Source: Staphylotrichum longicolle
Taxonomy: Eukaryota; Ascomycota; Sordariomycetes; Sordariales; Chaetomiaceae
Assembly (NCBI GenBank): GCA_019096155.1
Contig: JAHCVI010000002.1
Span: 4,526,001 to 4,590,000 of the forward strand
Direction: 5' to 3'
Length of the DNA stretch: 64,000 nt
Part shown: piece by piece, positions 12,530 to 23,156 of the stretch
Position numbering within the stretch: position 1 is the first letter of the stretch
How the letters are laid out: each line of letters starts with the position of its first letter
Translations under genes and position numbers: made by a program
The notes under the pieces: generated by a model
Databases searched by the model: none
Seen by the model: only the letters and a program-made list of their open reading frames with translations
Told to the model about the DNA's origin: nothing

Positions 12530-15483
12530 TTAGGAGTTCTCAAGAGCCTCGTTGAGATTGGCACCCATGATTTGTGTCGGCATAAGGTTGCTAGTTCGGA
12601 AGAAGCAGCCTTCCTCGTGCTCCTCAGTGTGGTATCGCCCCGACTCTCGATCCCAAATCCGGTTCCAATTGGTCCCGCACTCCCAGCAATACTCGTAATC
12701 ACAGGAACTGCCTGCGGATTATATCCCCGCGTCAGCATAGAATTCAACATGCCCCAAGTTGTGACCAGTTTGCGCTTACAAGTCATATGGAAACAGCCTT
12801 CTCCTTTGGTGATGTTAACGCCACAAGATGGACACGGCTTCGTGTTTTGGTCAATCCAGCCTTGGGTGTCAGAAAATGCCGGGTCGCCGTGCTGTTGGTG
12901 GCTGTCGAACTCGTCACACGTGAATCCATCGTGCCAGGGCGACTGGTGTCTGTAGCACATCTCGAAGTTGCAGACGCCACACCGGATGAACTCGTCTTCG
13001 TCTTCATACAGCTCGCCATTGTCACAAGAACCTTGGATACACCAACGGAAGTTTGGGTTTCTGCTCATGGACTTGAGCAAAAGATACCGATCATACCTGC
13101 GATGGGTGTTAGGTCATCGTGGTACGATGGACGTTCGGACTCGGGGGGCACGCACTTCTCAAAAACCTCCTTGTCCGCGTAGAGTTTGATTTCGTTGTAT
13201 GAAAGCCTTCTGTTGCAGCCCTCGGTGGGACATGGCAGGTTGTCACCAACGTCCCGCCCCAGCTCCTCCAGCTTGGCTTTGATGTGATTCGCAAGGCAGT
13301 CGCTGCAATGGTCAAGGTCGTGGCCGCAAGCCGCCGCCAGCTTTTCGGGGAAAACTAGGATTCTCCACATCCAGTCGCCGCCGAATTGCCTGCACACCTC
13401 GGCCCATTTGTCGACGGAGCCATATTCAATCTCGAAGCGAGGCTCACAGCATCCGTTGCACCACTGGCCGTCGGCGGATGTCTTGCGCCTGAGCAGCTTC
13501 ACGAAGATGGGAATCGAGTGCACCCTGTCGTCGTCGGTCGTGCCAGAAGGGTTATCGACCGAAAACATTCGAATGGGACCGACAGTGAGCCGCGGGAGCC
13601 TTCCGTCCTCATCCGGATGCAAATTCTCAAGACATGGGTCGAAGAATGACTTCATGACGTTTTGAGAGATGAGTCGGGTATGTAGGTTAGCTGCGATCTC
13701 GAGACTGGCAGGCGTGGGTCGATTCTCGAGGCCCTTGAGTGCGTCGCGAAACGCGGTTACTCTTTCGTGCCTAGTAGCCATGTCTCGTCAGACCTTGCGC
13801 CGCTGGATATGCCCCATAGCCACACTCAAGGAGAGTGCTCAGACATATATCCTACCAAGATGCGAGCTCTTGGAGGAGATAGTTTTGAATCGAGCGGGAG
13901 ATGGACGTACCGTGCTATCAGACCCTTCACGTCATGGCTTCCTAGTATTTGCAGGACGTGGCCTAGCTGTGCTACGTGAGGGATGGCGAGAAACTCGGGG
14001 CAACCCCTCGCGGGACACCTGAACCACCTGTACCCTTCCAGATGGTGGAACCAGCCGCTCGCCAACGAGTTTTCGATACTCTCCAAGAGGCAGGCCGAGC
14101 AAAGGGCATGAGAACAACGAGTCAGCGGTCGAACGCCCTGGCGAGTCCGATAAAACTCATCCAAACTGATGCCGGCCGTTGGAGGGTTTGAAGCGCTCGA
14201 GAACTTGGGTTTCCCGCAGCATGCACAGACCTGGATGTCGAGGCTGGGCGGGTCGGCGTGGTTGCTGAAGTTGATCTCGATGAAGCGTGTCAACTCATCG
14301 TCCGTAAGTGGCAAATCAAGCAAGTCTGCAGTGAGGTCCCCCAGATCGCAGGACTGACGAAACGTTTCTGCTTTCTCTGCCATGCCGTCATCGGGTATTG
14401 AAACCTTCTTACTGGCCAACTGTGCGAGCATGATGATCCTTGGCGTTATGCTCGAGTGAAGCAAGGAAAAGCGAGCCGTGACCCGATCCTGATATCCTTG
14501 TATGGTTTCCTGCAACCTCTCGTTGTCTGCTGTCCTCTCCTCCAGTTCCGCCCGGGAGGCTTGTATGTTGGAATGCAGGCCTTCCCGTTCAGCGTCAAAG
14601 TCCGCTGCCTGGCGCGCAAGCTCCTCTTCCTTCTGGGCCATCCTCTCCTCGGCCTGGGCAATCAGAGATTCATACCGGGCCATCTTCTCCTCGTACTCGG
14701 CCTTCTGAGCCGCCATCTTTTCTTCGTTCTCAGCTGCTTGGCGTTCGAGAGCTCTGCTAGAGATATCTTTCTGCAGTCGAAGTTTCTGCTCGTAATAGGC
14801 CTGCTTCGAGGCGAGGATACCCGCATACTCGGCCTTGTGCGTTTCAAGAATGTCGACGCGGTTTTGCCACGCACTTAGAGATTGCTCCAAACGCAGTCGG
14901 CGCCCTTCCTCCCACTCGTGCTCGCGCAGCACTCGAAGCTCTCTCTCTTGGCGTATCTGTTGCTCAAGTGCCTCCATCCTCTCAACAAGATCTGCCATGG
15001 GTGCGCCGGGGGTGACGGACAGCTTTGGGCGGGATTCGAGCGCCCATCGTAGCCTTTCCTCCAGGACCTTAATTGTACCTTCTTTCCTAACCCGCTCCGT
15101 CTCGAAGGAAGCTTCAGTAGAAGTCTCGGAGACGACCTCGGATGCAGAAGGGACCTCCGGCTCGGATTCGGGGGATTGCTCTTTCGGCACGGGGTTGATG
15201 TCGGATACCCATACAGGTGCCTCACTGGGTGTTGGGGACGAGCTCTCTGAGTGTACTGGCAGCGGGGTGCACTGTGGTTCAGTATTTCTATCAGCCACGG
15301 TCTTGGAGCGGGATTGGCGCCGTTCGTCACACAGGTGTATGCTCTCACCTCTTGAACATCATCATCGTCAATATGTGGAGTGCATTCATCGAGGACCTCC
15401 TCCTGGGCCTCCTCGGCATAGTCGTCGAGACATGGAGTGCACTCGACTCGAGCCTCCTCCATTTGGCTTGGTCGGAACGCCAT
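12530..15483 (-). CDS. RBR-type (RING-IBR-RING2) E3 ubiquitin ligase with long coiled coil
   Basis: Five exons: 15349-15483, 13911-15271, 13156-13770, 12780-13096, 12530-12711. The introns are 77, 140, 59 and 68 nt, and the spliced total is 2610 nt (869 aa). Each junction restores a sensible protein, for example GLIAR joined to HERVTAF and FEK joined to YDRYLLL. The N terminus has ECTP repeats in an acidic Ser/Pro-rich region. A long Glu/Lys/Ala-rich coiled coil occupies about residues 110-300. A first Cys/His-rich RING-like block follows (CACCGKP, RCSHALCSACLL, FRCPARGC). Next come RING1 (WCNGCC, CGHDLDHCSDCL, LPCPTEGC), IBR (FRWCIQGSCDNGE, IRCGVCNFEMCYRHQ) and RING2 (KPCPSCG, then GCFHMTC, then YEYCWECGTNW). 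In this family the RING2 cysteine in GCxHMTC forms the ubiquitin thioester. The substrate is unknown. The start at 15483 has a good context (AGCATGG) but is not certain. Confidence 0.87.
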
Positions 15484-16875
15484 GCTGAGCTTGGGAATAC
15501 GCCGTGAGCTTCGCTGAGGTGCATTCCCGTTGAAGGATGGAAATTCAATTTTTACCCCCGCAAGAGGTAAAATCGCTGATTGTTGGGCGCCAGACACTGC
15601 TGCTGCCTTCGCTGTTATTGGTACACTCACACGGTACAGTAAATAATACAAGTCATCCAGGTCCCCGCACTGTCAAGCAAGCAGCTCCGATGCAGTCCTG
15701 CCTGATTCGCGGCGGCAAGAGCGTTACTGCAGTTGGCTGTTCGACATCCAATCACCAACCGACCCAACCGATTCTTATCAGGAAGGAACCAAACCTGTCC
15801 TCACAACAGGCGTCAAGATACCAGCACCATCCACCCTCCTTTTTCAGCCTTGTTGCAACCGCTCCCGACTAGGTACTCAGTACTCACCACCGGACTTACC
15901 CACTCTCAGAGATTCTACATCCGTTGCGCTCACAAAGGAACGCTCCAGTTGACGCTCCAGGTGAGGACACAACGACACAGTCAGGCCAATGCGTGCAATG
16001 ATGGAGAAGATTTGGCAACCTGGAGGCATGGCATGTTCAGGGGCACTTGTTTACTTGTGGGTTGGATCGGTGATGACCCTAACCCTCACCCAACAAACGG
16101 CACGGATTCGGAAGTCTTTCCGTTTGTGTGCCTTTCTCCTTTCTTTCGTGTTTTCGAGTGGTCTTCATGTGTGTGAAGTACGTACTCCAGGAAGGAAGTT
16201 CCGGGCAAGATCCTGGAGAAACGACCCAAACCAATTGCCATGTCAGTGATCTGACAACCTCCTGGAGTCAAGTTGAACGGCAATCGGAGTTCGGTGAATC
16301 TGAAGACCGAACCTCGGTTCAGGATGCATTTTTAAGGTTCGGACGAGGGGACTCGGATTGGACGGGATCCAGCCAGAGATGACGGCTGTGCCCCACTCAG
16401 TCCCCAACGCAGTGTTCCAGGCACACTCGAAGTTTTGTGCTGCAGGCGTTGGGCCCTGCAGGCCTGCGTCAGCAAGTCGCCCCGATTCTGATAGCATCGC
16501 CGATAAGCCCTGTTTCCCAAGCCCGCGGCACCCGGTTCGCCAAAAGCAACCTGGAACCCGGCAAACCCCTGAGACCCTCTCCACCACGATCAAACCCGCT
16601 CGCCTCAACAGAAAAATGTCAGTATAAGAGCCGCCGGTCCATCCGGCGCGATGCCACTCCCGGGTGCAGACTCCAGCTCCTCGTCCATCTTTCTGGCCAA
16701 GTGTGGTAGCACGCTCTTTTGCGTTGGTCGCAGCGTCCTTCTCTGGCTCGTGGTTCTCGCCTTGTTCTTGCTGGGCGCGTTACGGAACCGTCTTTTTCCC
16801 ACTGCGCGTCGCGCCCCGTCGGGCGATACGAAAATCTGATCGTCGATCGAATCACTACCCAAAAACGGAACCAAG
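15484..16875. other. Divergent promoter region, no gene seen
   Basis: This 1.4 kb separates the RBR gene (minus) from the THEM6-like gene (plus). Frames of about 120-147 codons exist but look non-coding. It probably carries both promoters. Confidence 0.55.
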
Positions 16876-17976
16876 ATGGCGGTCGGCACGCTCGCCCTCT
16901 TCTACCCGGTGTTCCTGCCGATGGGCACAGCGGCAATCGCCTACGCCGGCCACCGGGCAATGTACCTCGACTGGCGCACGCTGCTCACCCAGTTCCTCAC
17001 CGGGCCCGGCCGCACGAGTCGCATCCTGCTGCTGTTCTTCCTTGTGCTGAACTGGAAGAGCCTGCCTCTGGCATGGACTGTACGACCCCAAAATCTACTC
17101 CCGGGATTCATGGCGCATCATTCACTAACCACCCACCCCCCGCCTCAGGTCCGCATCTTCCACTCCTTCGTCTACCACATCCTGCGCCGCCCCAAGACGC
17201 TGCCGCAGCGCGCCCTCTTCCACTACAGCGTCACGTCGTCGCGCACCTCGCTCCTCGAGACCGACTACAACATCCACAAGAGCAACTCGACCTACTTTGC
17301 CGACCTCGACGTCAGCCGCTCCCACCTGGTGACCCACCTCATGGGGCCGGGCATGCCCATCATCGGCGACAACGCGACGCACAAGCGCGTGCTCGACAAG
17401 GAGGGCAACCTGGTCAAGGGCAGCTTCGGCATCGGCCTGGGCGCCGTCTTCTGCAGCTTCCGCAAGGAGATCGCGCCGCTGCAGGGGTACGAGATGTGGA
17501 GCCGCATACTGTCGTGGGACCGCAAGTGGCTGTACATTGTCACGCACTTTGTCGTCAAGGGCAAGGTGCGCCCGACGGGCTGGGACGGCAAGCGCATGGG
17601 CCCCACCCGGAACAAGGTGCAAAAGGCCGACGGCAGCGGCGAGCTCGTCGACTTTGGCAAGTACGTCATCGCCACGGCCATGAGCAAGTACGTCTTCAAG
17701 CTGGGGCGGTTCACGGTGCACCCCGCGCTGGTGGTCGAGGCGGCGGGGCTGCTGCCCGAGAGGCCTGGCGAGGGATGGATTGGCGGCGAGAGCGGGACGG
17801 GCACGCCGGAGGACCTCGGGGATCTGGACGAGGAGGGAGAGTGGGACTGGCGGAGGGTGGAGGCGGAGCGCAGGAAGGGGCTCGAGTATGCTGAGCACTT
17901 TGCCGCGTTGGATGGGACGAACTCGCTGTTTGACGGTGGCGAGGACGGTGCGATTGGGAGCTTCCCGCTGGGTTAA
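16876..17976 (+). CDS. Thioesterase-like hotdog protein (THEM6-like), membrane-anchored
   Basis: Exons 16876-17079 and 17149-17976 give 343 aa. The 69-nt intron (donor GTACGA, branch CACTAAC, acceptor CTCAG) is a multiple of three, so an unspliced frame also reads through with 23 extra residues. Residues 1-30 (ALFYPVFLPMGTAAIAYAG) and 47-62 (ILLLFFLVLNWKSLPLAW) are hydrophobic, probably membrane anchors. The body carries TDYNIHKSNSTYFADLDVSRSHLV, typical of the acyl-thioesterase-like family related to animal THEM6, which fungal databases often label capsule polysaccharide biosynthesis protein. Catalytic activity is not established for the family. The C terminus is acidic. It is next to, and in the same direction as, a second hotdog gene. 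Confidence 0.8.
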   Translation: MAVGTLALFYPVFLPMGTAAIAYAGHRAMYLDWRTLLTQFLTGPGRTSRILLLFFLVLNWKSLPLAWTVRPQNLLPGFMAHHSLTTHPPPQVRIFHSFVYHILRRPKTLPQRALFHYSVTSSRTSLLETDYNIHKSNSTYFADLDVSRSHLVTHLMGPGMPIIGDNATHKRVLDKEGNLVKGSFGIGLGAVFCSFRKEIAPLQGYEMWSRILSWDRKWLYIVTHFVVKGKVRPTGWDGKRMGPTRNKVQKADGSGELVDFGKYVIATAMSKYVFKLGRFTVHPALVVEAAGLLPERPGEGWIGGESGTGTPEDLGDLDEEGEWDWRRVEAERRKGLEYAEHFAALDGTNSLFDGGEDGAIGSFPLG

Positions 17977-18789
17977 GGCCCTGTTCTTGGACCAATGGGG
18001 GGCAGGTATACAGGTACAGAGATACTTTCTGGGTAAATCTAGACTCGTTATTTATAGATGGCTCGAATGGAACGAGCTTTGTTCGTTAAGGTCTTGTTCT
18101 CAGGCCTCAACTCGCGGCAAGCAGGCGTGTGCTTATGCGATGCGAAACGATCTCCCGCGTTTCACATCACAGTTCTGCCCAGGGTGACCGGAACCGCTGA
18201 GAAGACGGCCGACTTTTTGAAGTTCTGGGCGACACTATGGTATGACCTGGGGCGTTCAGGTGAGAGATGCTTGACAATCTTGCAGTCCCCTCGCAGAACC
18301 CCGTCGTCTCGACCTTGAACTCATGGGCCTAAACTTCAGATCACCTGGTGCCCTCCTACGACCTTCGCGCAACTTTGATCTCTTAATGTTGTGAGTCGGA
18401 TTGGGGTTGGGAAGTCACCTTTCTCAGCTGCGAACCTGGGAAGGGTGAGGCTGAAATAAGTTGATTTGTGATCCCCATCGCCCCAACCTCGGCATCCGGG
18501 ATTCGCGCCGGCGGCAGTGGGACGGCGCGAGATTGCGGACTCGGCATTGGAGTTCCACTTTTATTCCCGGGAGCTTGGCTCAAGCTTGGGCATCCGCCCC
18601 GGACCCTGCCAGGGGGTGGAACACTTCACATGCTCGCACGAATCGTTGAGAAATTTCACACTCAATTCACACTTACAGCACCTTGCACTTTCATATAATA
18701 CACACACACATACACACACACATACACACACACACATACACACACACACACACACGGACACGGAATCAACAAGTCAAAGTGTGCAAACC
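17977..18789. other. Intergenic with (CA)n promoter repeat
   Basis: No gene is seen. The 3' part carries the CA/TACA repeat annotated separately, ending about 35 bases before the next ATG. Confidence 0.6.
18700..18755 (+). repeat. (CA)n / TACACA simple repeat
   Basis: About 56 bases of CA dinucleotides are interrupted by regularly spaced TA. They lie in the 5' leader or core promoter of the thioesterase gene at 18790. Length variation here could affect expression; that is inference. Confidence 0.92.
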
Positions 18790-19458
18790 ATGGCCTCAAC
18801 ACCCCAACTCCTCTCCAAGGCCGGCAAGATGGCCCTCCAACACGCCAACGCCCAGGCCGCCGCCGCCCAGATCGCCTACTTCCGCGCCATCCCCTGGTGT
18901 GCCGCCCACCTGGCCAACCCCAACCTCGTCATCGACCAGTCCGTCTCGCGCCGCCTCTCGCTCACCCCGCGCGACACCCTCCTCTCGCGCGCCCTCAACA
19001 CTATCGACGCTATCCCCGCCTACATCACCTTCTTCACGCCCCTCCCACCATCACCATCGCCGTCGCCATCACCAGCAGACTCCCACTCTGGCCCGGCGCT
19101 CATCAAAGAAGTCAAGTCCTTCATCGCCCTGGGGCCCATGCTCAACGGGTGGGAGGGCATCTGCCACGGCGGCATGGTCGTGACCATGCTGGACGAGGTC
19201 ATGGGCCAGGTGTTCACCGCCAACAAGACCCAGGGCCTGATGGTCAACATCCCCGTCATGACGGGCTACCTCAACACGCGCTTCGAGAAGCCCGTGCGCA
19301 CGGGGAGCGCGGAGCAGGCGAGCGTGGTGCTGGTCACGGGGAGGATGGTCCGCCACGAGGGGAGGAAGTACTGGATGGAGGGGGACGTGCGGGGGGAGGA
19401 CGGGGTGGTGCTGGCGAGGGCCGAGGCGATGTTTGTCATGTTGAAGGCGAAGTTTTGA
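18790..19458 (+). CDS. 4HBT/PaaI-like hotdog thioesterase
   Basis: Single exon, 222 aa. The start MASTPQLLSKAG has a good context (AACCATGGC). The open frame continues upstream through the CA repeat (THTHTH), which is not coding. Hotdog-fold features are clear: GWEGICHGGMVVTMLDEVMG, the thioesterase active-site helix region with the HGG-type loop; NIPVMTGYLNTRFEKPV, the central strand with the usual Y-x-x-P-V pattern; and a final GRMVRHEGRKYWMEGDVR to AEAMFVMLK strand pair. Such enzymes hydrolyse acyl-CoA thioesters. The substrate cannot be told from sequence. A Pro/Ser run (PPSPSPSPSP) lies in the middle. The N-terminal LSKAGKMALQHANAQ could be a weak mitochondrial presequence. Confidence 0.85.
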   Translation: MASTPQLLSKAGKMALQHANAQAAAAQIAYFRAIPWCAAHLANPNLVIDQSVSRRLSLTPRDTLLSRALNTIDAIPAYITFFTPLPPSPSPSPSPADSHSGPALIKEVKSFIALGPMLNGWEGICHGGMVVTMLDEVMGQVFTANKTQGLMVNIPVMTGYLNTRFEKPVRTGSAEQASVVLVTGRMVRHEGRKYWMEGDVRGEDGVVLARAEAMFVMLKAKF

Positions 19459-19995
19459 CGGGCATTCTGGATGAGGGGGGCAGTTTAAATGGTGGAGAGG
19501 TTGAAGGAAAGAAGGATCGATTGAGTTTGGCGTATGAGGATAGGACGGGTTGCATTAGACTGGCGTTTTGTCGGGCTTCACTAGAACTATAGGTGTACCA
19601 TACAGCATAATGTAGTGAGAAGGATGTCTTGGGGCTCACAGTAATCACTGAAAATGCCGACGGCTGCCCAGCCGGAACCTGCCCGCCGAGTGCCACGGTA
19701 TCTGCCTCGCGAATGGAACCTCGCTTTCATGCACCCCAGACCCAAGGTATGAATGAAACAAAAGGCCCACGGCAATCCGGGGAAATAGCCTAAACCGTCA
19801 CATCTGCCCTGAATTTCCACGAATCCAGGTTTCCGTGTTATTAAGACCACCTTGTGATAATGCCGCGGCGGTGCCATTAATTCCGCAGTAACGGGGTAAA
19901 AGTCCAAGGTATAAAAGATGGCCGAGTCAATGAATTCCTCAAGGTGAAGATCGCTGCATCACCACACCACATCTTTCCCTCCACCAACCTCCACC
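19459..19995. other. Intergenic with TATA box
   Basis: No gene is seen. It contains the TATA element of the metalloprotease gene, described separately. Confidence 0.6.
19910..19917 (+). promoter_or_regulatory. Probable TATA box
   Basis: TATAAAAG lies 78 bases upstream of the metalloprotease ATG, a reasonable distance for a TATA box in a gene with a short leader. It suggests strong or regulated expression of the secreted protease. Confidence 0.6.
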
Positions 19996-20532
19996 ATGCG
20001 CGTCTACCTCCTCACCCTCCTCTGGGTCTTCACGACCCTTACCTCGGCCACGGTCACCTGGCGCCTCACCAAAGCCGCCAACCCAACGACCGACCAGGCC
20101 GACGCCTACTCGCGCATCGAATCGGCCATGAACAAGGCCGTGACGCGCTACAACCGCCTGACCCCGCGCGCCAACAAGTCCATCACGGTGCAGTACGTGC
20201 CCGGCGTGCAGACGGCCGACGGCAGCTTCAGCGGCAACATCCGCTTCGGCTCGAACCGCTCGTACATGAACGAGCGCACCGCGCTGCACGAGATCTCGCA
20301 CACGCTGGGCATCGGCCAGACCAAGGCGTTCGACACGCGGTGCGCGGCCAACAACTGGCCGAGCGCGACGGCGCTGCTCAGGTCGTGGGACGGCAGCGCG
20401 GCCAAGATCAACTGCGGCGGCGGGCACATCTGGCCGTACGGGTTGAATTACGACAATGAGATGAGCGAGACGAACGCCGAGAGGCATTGCAGGCTGATTG
20501 ATGCCATGTTGGCGGATGGGTTGGCGGCTTGA
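19996..20532 (+). CDS. Small secreted zinc metalloprotease-like protein (HEXXHXXG)
   Basis: Single exon, 178 aa. Residues 1-18 are a signal peptide (MRVYLLTLLWVFTTLTSA). The zinc motif is HEISHTLGIGQ at residues 98-108: His98, Glu99 (general base) and His102 are as in gluzincins and metzincins, and Gly105 is the metzincin glycine. The usual third ligand position (His or Asp) is Gln108, so either another residue completes the site or the protein belongs to the small fungal/actinobacterial secreted family with this motif. Cysteines at 115, 139 and 158 (RCAAN, INCGGG, RHCRL) may form disulfides. The compact size means no large propeptide. Extracellular proteolysis is the likely role, but no substrate is known. 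Confidence 0.72.
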   Translation: MRVYLLTLLWVFTTLTSATVTWRLTKAANPTTDQADAYSRIESAMNKAVTRYNRLTPRANKSITVQYVPGVQTADGSFSGNIRFGSNRSYMNERTALHEISHTLGIGQTKAFDTRCAANNWPSATALLRSWDGSAAKINCGGGHIWPYGLNYDNEMSETNAERHCRLIDAMLADGLAA

Positions 20533-20840
20533 GGAGCCCAGTCAGGGGCGGTCAGGGGGTGGTCAGTTGACGAGTTTTGGCGCCGGCGGTTGATGGTGTG
20601 TTGGGGCGTAAAACAAGTACGCATGATAATAAAGATCTTATCAACCCATATCTTTGATTCCACCTTCACATAAGTTAACCGGCAACCAATTTAGATCTTA
20701 CTCAGGGGAATGTAAAGTACATAGTGTTGCAGCCAAGACATGAGTGGACTACCTAGGTAGGTACCGACTGGAATATAGGTACCTTATCCTCTCCTCCTGA
20801 CCCACCACAGCATCATTACAGGGTCCGCCAAAAATGAGAA
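20533..20840. other. Intergenic, no gene seen
   Basis: AT-richer 3' flank of the metalloprotease gene, up to the tRNA. Confidence 0.6.
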
Positions 20841-20923
20841 TGGACAATACCGGATTCGAACCGGTGACCTTTCGAAGGAAGCAACAATGCGGATCGAAAA
20901 TCATACCCCTAGACCAATTGCCC
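20841..20923 (-). tRNA. tRNA gene with extended anticodon loop (probable intron)
   Basis: Read on the minus strand, a seven-pair acceptor stem forms between GGGCAAT and ATTGTCC (one G-U) with discriminator A. The D arm is GGTCTAGGGGTATGAT. The T arm is perfect (ACCGG, loop TTCGAAT, CCGGT). The D arm and acceptor resemble Pro/Gly-type fungal tRNAs. The anticodon stem TTCGA/TCGAA encloses 18 nt instead of 7, so an intron of about 11 nt after position 37 is expected. The isotype is unclear: that stem gives CGC, while the register TTTCG/CGAAA gives CCG with U33. It could be a decayed copy. Confidence 0.72.
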
Positions 20924-21450
20924 AGCGTCTGGTGAAGGCAGAGTGGCGCCGGCGGCTTCAGGAATCTGGGCGGGGGTTGACGGCGTGAACCGAGGCGGTG
21001 GAGATGGTTTCTGCTAAGATCCGCAGCTTCAGCCGCTGGTGACCGGTCACCCACGGCCTCCGACATGAGGGAACCCCTGGACGTCGGTGCCGCCGTGGTT
21101 GCCCTGGCTCATGGACCACGTGTTGGTGAGATGGCCCAGAGTGACTGGGGCCATTGGGACGGACCGGGCAAGGTATTGAAGCGCGCGGGACTTGACAACG
21201 TTGTCTTGGTTGCTGTAACGCGGCGACCACTCCTACTGAAACCCTAGTATTATGCGGTAGAAATGGCCGTGACTGACACGCTTATATAGCCGACTCTCTG
21301 ATCATATAAGGCAGTTAACCTGCGTTACACAGAAGATGCTAAACCTGGGCAACTCGTTTCAATCGCAGTCGCGGCAACGGCCATCGTCCCGACAACATGG
21401 CTCAAGATAAGGTATGATCATCATGACCTATCGACATCCCAAACATAGAC
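20924..21450. other. Intergenic, no gene seen
   Basis: This lies between the tRNA and the 3' end of the FAD oxidoreductase gene. Nothing supported. Confidence 0.55.
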
Positions 21451-23156
21451 TCAATCCTCCAACTCTCCATCGATCGGAGCGTAAAAGTTGAACCTCCCTT
21501 TGGGATCATACTTCTTCTTCAACGCCTTCAGCTTTTGCAACCTCCACGGCTCGTAGCCATAGATTTCTGGCAGTGGCTCGTCCCCAAAGACTGTGTTTAC
21601 GTATGCCCTGCGCTGGCTTGATCCACTCCCCTCAATCAGAGTTTCGCTGATTTCCTTACTGGCGGCAATGACGTCGTCAGTGTATGATGGGTCCATGTAT
21701 GCCCAAAGAGGAGATCTGGGACTCGGTTAGTCATGTCACATCCCACAAAATAAACCGAGCGAGACACACGCAAGAATAGGATACTCCCTAAACGGCGTAG
21801 CGGTACTATCAGCCGGAACCTGCGTCACGGCCTGCAACGAGTACCCCTCTAGCGCAAAGACGGACATGTTCGCCATCGCAGGATACTTGGTCGTGACACT
21901 GTCGAAAATAGTGTGTACTCTACGCAACGCCGTTGGGTTGTGGCTATTCAGATAGTTGGGCCAGAGATGCCTGTTCCAGCCCTTGGCGCAGATTGCTACA
22001 CTGGACTCATTATTGCGCAGGAAATCGAAGACGTCGGGATAAGCGGCCCGAATGAGTTGTTGCTCTGCTGCGGGTTTGAGGGCGCGGAAGGGAGCGGCGA
22101 ACTTGTCGAGCCCTTCTGGGCCGCCTCCGTAGATCAATGTCACGACGATGACAGCCTGCACCGAGGTCTAAGTCATGAGTTTCTCGGAAAAGCAGGTCAA
22201 ACTCACACTGTTGGGATCAAGATCCGGTCGTCGCACAAAGGTATGCCAAAAGATGAGCTCGGCAGGATGATCCTTTTCTTCGAGGTAGTTGTTGGTCAGT
22301 GTGAAGACTCCCTCGAGCTTGTCTTGGGTGAAAAACATGGTGAAGACTGTCCATTCTGGGATGCGGTCGTATATCTTGTACTTGAGGCCCGTGACAATGC
22401 CAAAGTTGTGTCCTGCTCCTCGAAGTGCCCAGAACAGATCTGGGTTGGTCTGTTGCGATGCAATGACGGACTCGCCATCTGCCAGAACCACGCGAGCCTC
22501 TTGGATCTGGTCGGCGAGGAGACCATAAAGGCCTTGTAAGTAGCCATGCCCTCCCCCAAGCATTATGCCCATGATGCCGCTGCACAAACAATTGCCGGTG
22601 ACTGTCGGTGTGTGTGTCAGTCAGGAGCGTGCGCGGTAAGATGGATATTGGGCGGCTGCTCACCTGCCTGCTTGCCTCGGGGCCAGAGATATCGGACGAG
22701 CTCACCGTTGGTGAGCCCGGGCTGTAACTCGGCTGAATCACCCTCGGGGTTGATCTCGATGCCTTTCATCTGAATGAAGGAAATGGCAATGCCCCCTTGC
22801 ATCCTGCCGAGCGTCTTGAGAAAGCCGTGCGCTCCACCGACAGCGAGAAAGGGAAGACTGTGTTTGTTCGCCCAACGAACCGTTTTCGCGACATCATCCT
22901 CAACAGCAACCTCAACCACGGCTGCGTAGGTGGGCTTCGCCTCCGAGTAACCTTGCCATCTCTGGTGAACTGTCTGAAACCGGGGATTGTCTGGCAGAAT
23001 GATGGACGCGCCAGGTGAGAGTTGGGACGCGAGTTGAGAGAAGATGTCCCAGCTGCTGCCATCCAAGTATCCGAAGCTGGCTCGCAGGGTCAAGCCATCC
23101 GAAGCCAAGGCGGCTACCGAGGTGACGACAGAAAGGAAAAGATATGCGACCTTCAT
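21451..23156 (-). CDS. Secreted FAD-linked oxidoreductase (berberine-bridge-enzyme-like)
   Basis: Four exons: 22664-23156, 22207-22601, 21770-22155, 21451-21715. The introns are 62, 51 and 54 nt, and the product is 512 aa. Residues 1-17 are a signal peptide (MKVAYLFLSVVTSVAAL). The FAD-binding PCMH/FAD_binding_4 domain covers about residues 45-230, with VEVAVEDDVAKTVRWANKHSLPFLAVGGAHGF, then LGGGHGYLQGLYGLLADQI, VVLADGE and NPDLFWALRGAGHNFGIVT. The C-terminal BBE segment ends RLQKLKALKKKYDPKGRFNF. In plant BBEs a His and a Cys bind FAD; here AVGGAHG supplies the His, and a CSG (NCLCSGIMG) supplies a candidate Cys. Typical roles are oxidation of sugars, alcohols or secondary metabolites. Its neighbours are an O-methyltransferase, an MFS transporter and a Zn2Cys6 regulator. 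Confidence 0.9.

Noticed and set aside
18517..18789. Upstream extension of the thioesterase frame through the CA repeat
   Set aside because: It encodes a Thr-His repeat with no targeting character; the ATG at 18790 fits the family.
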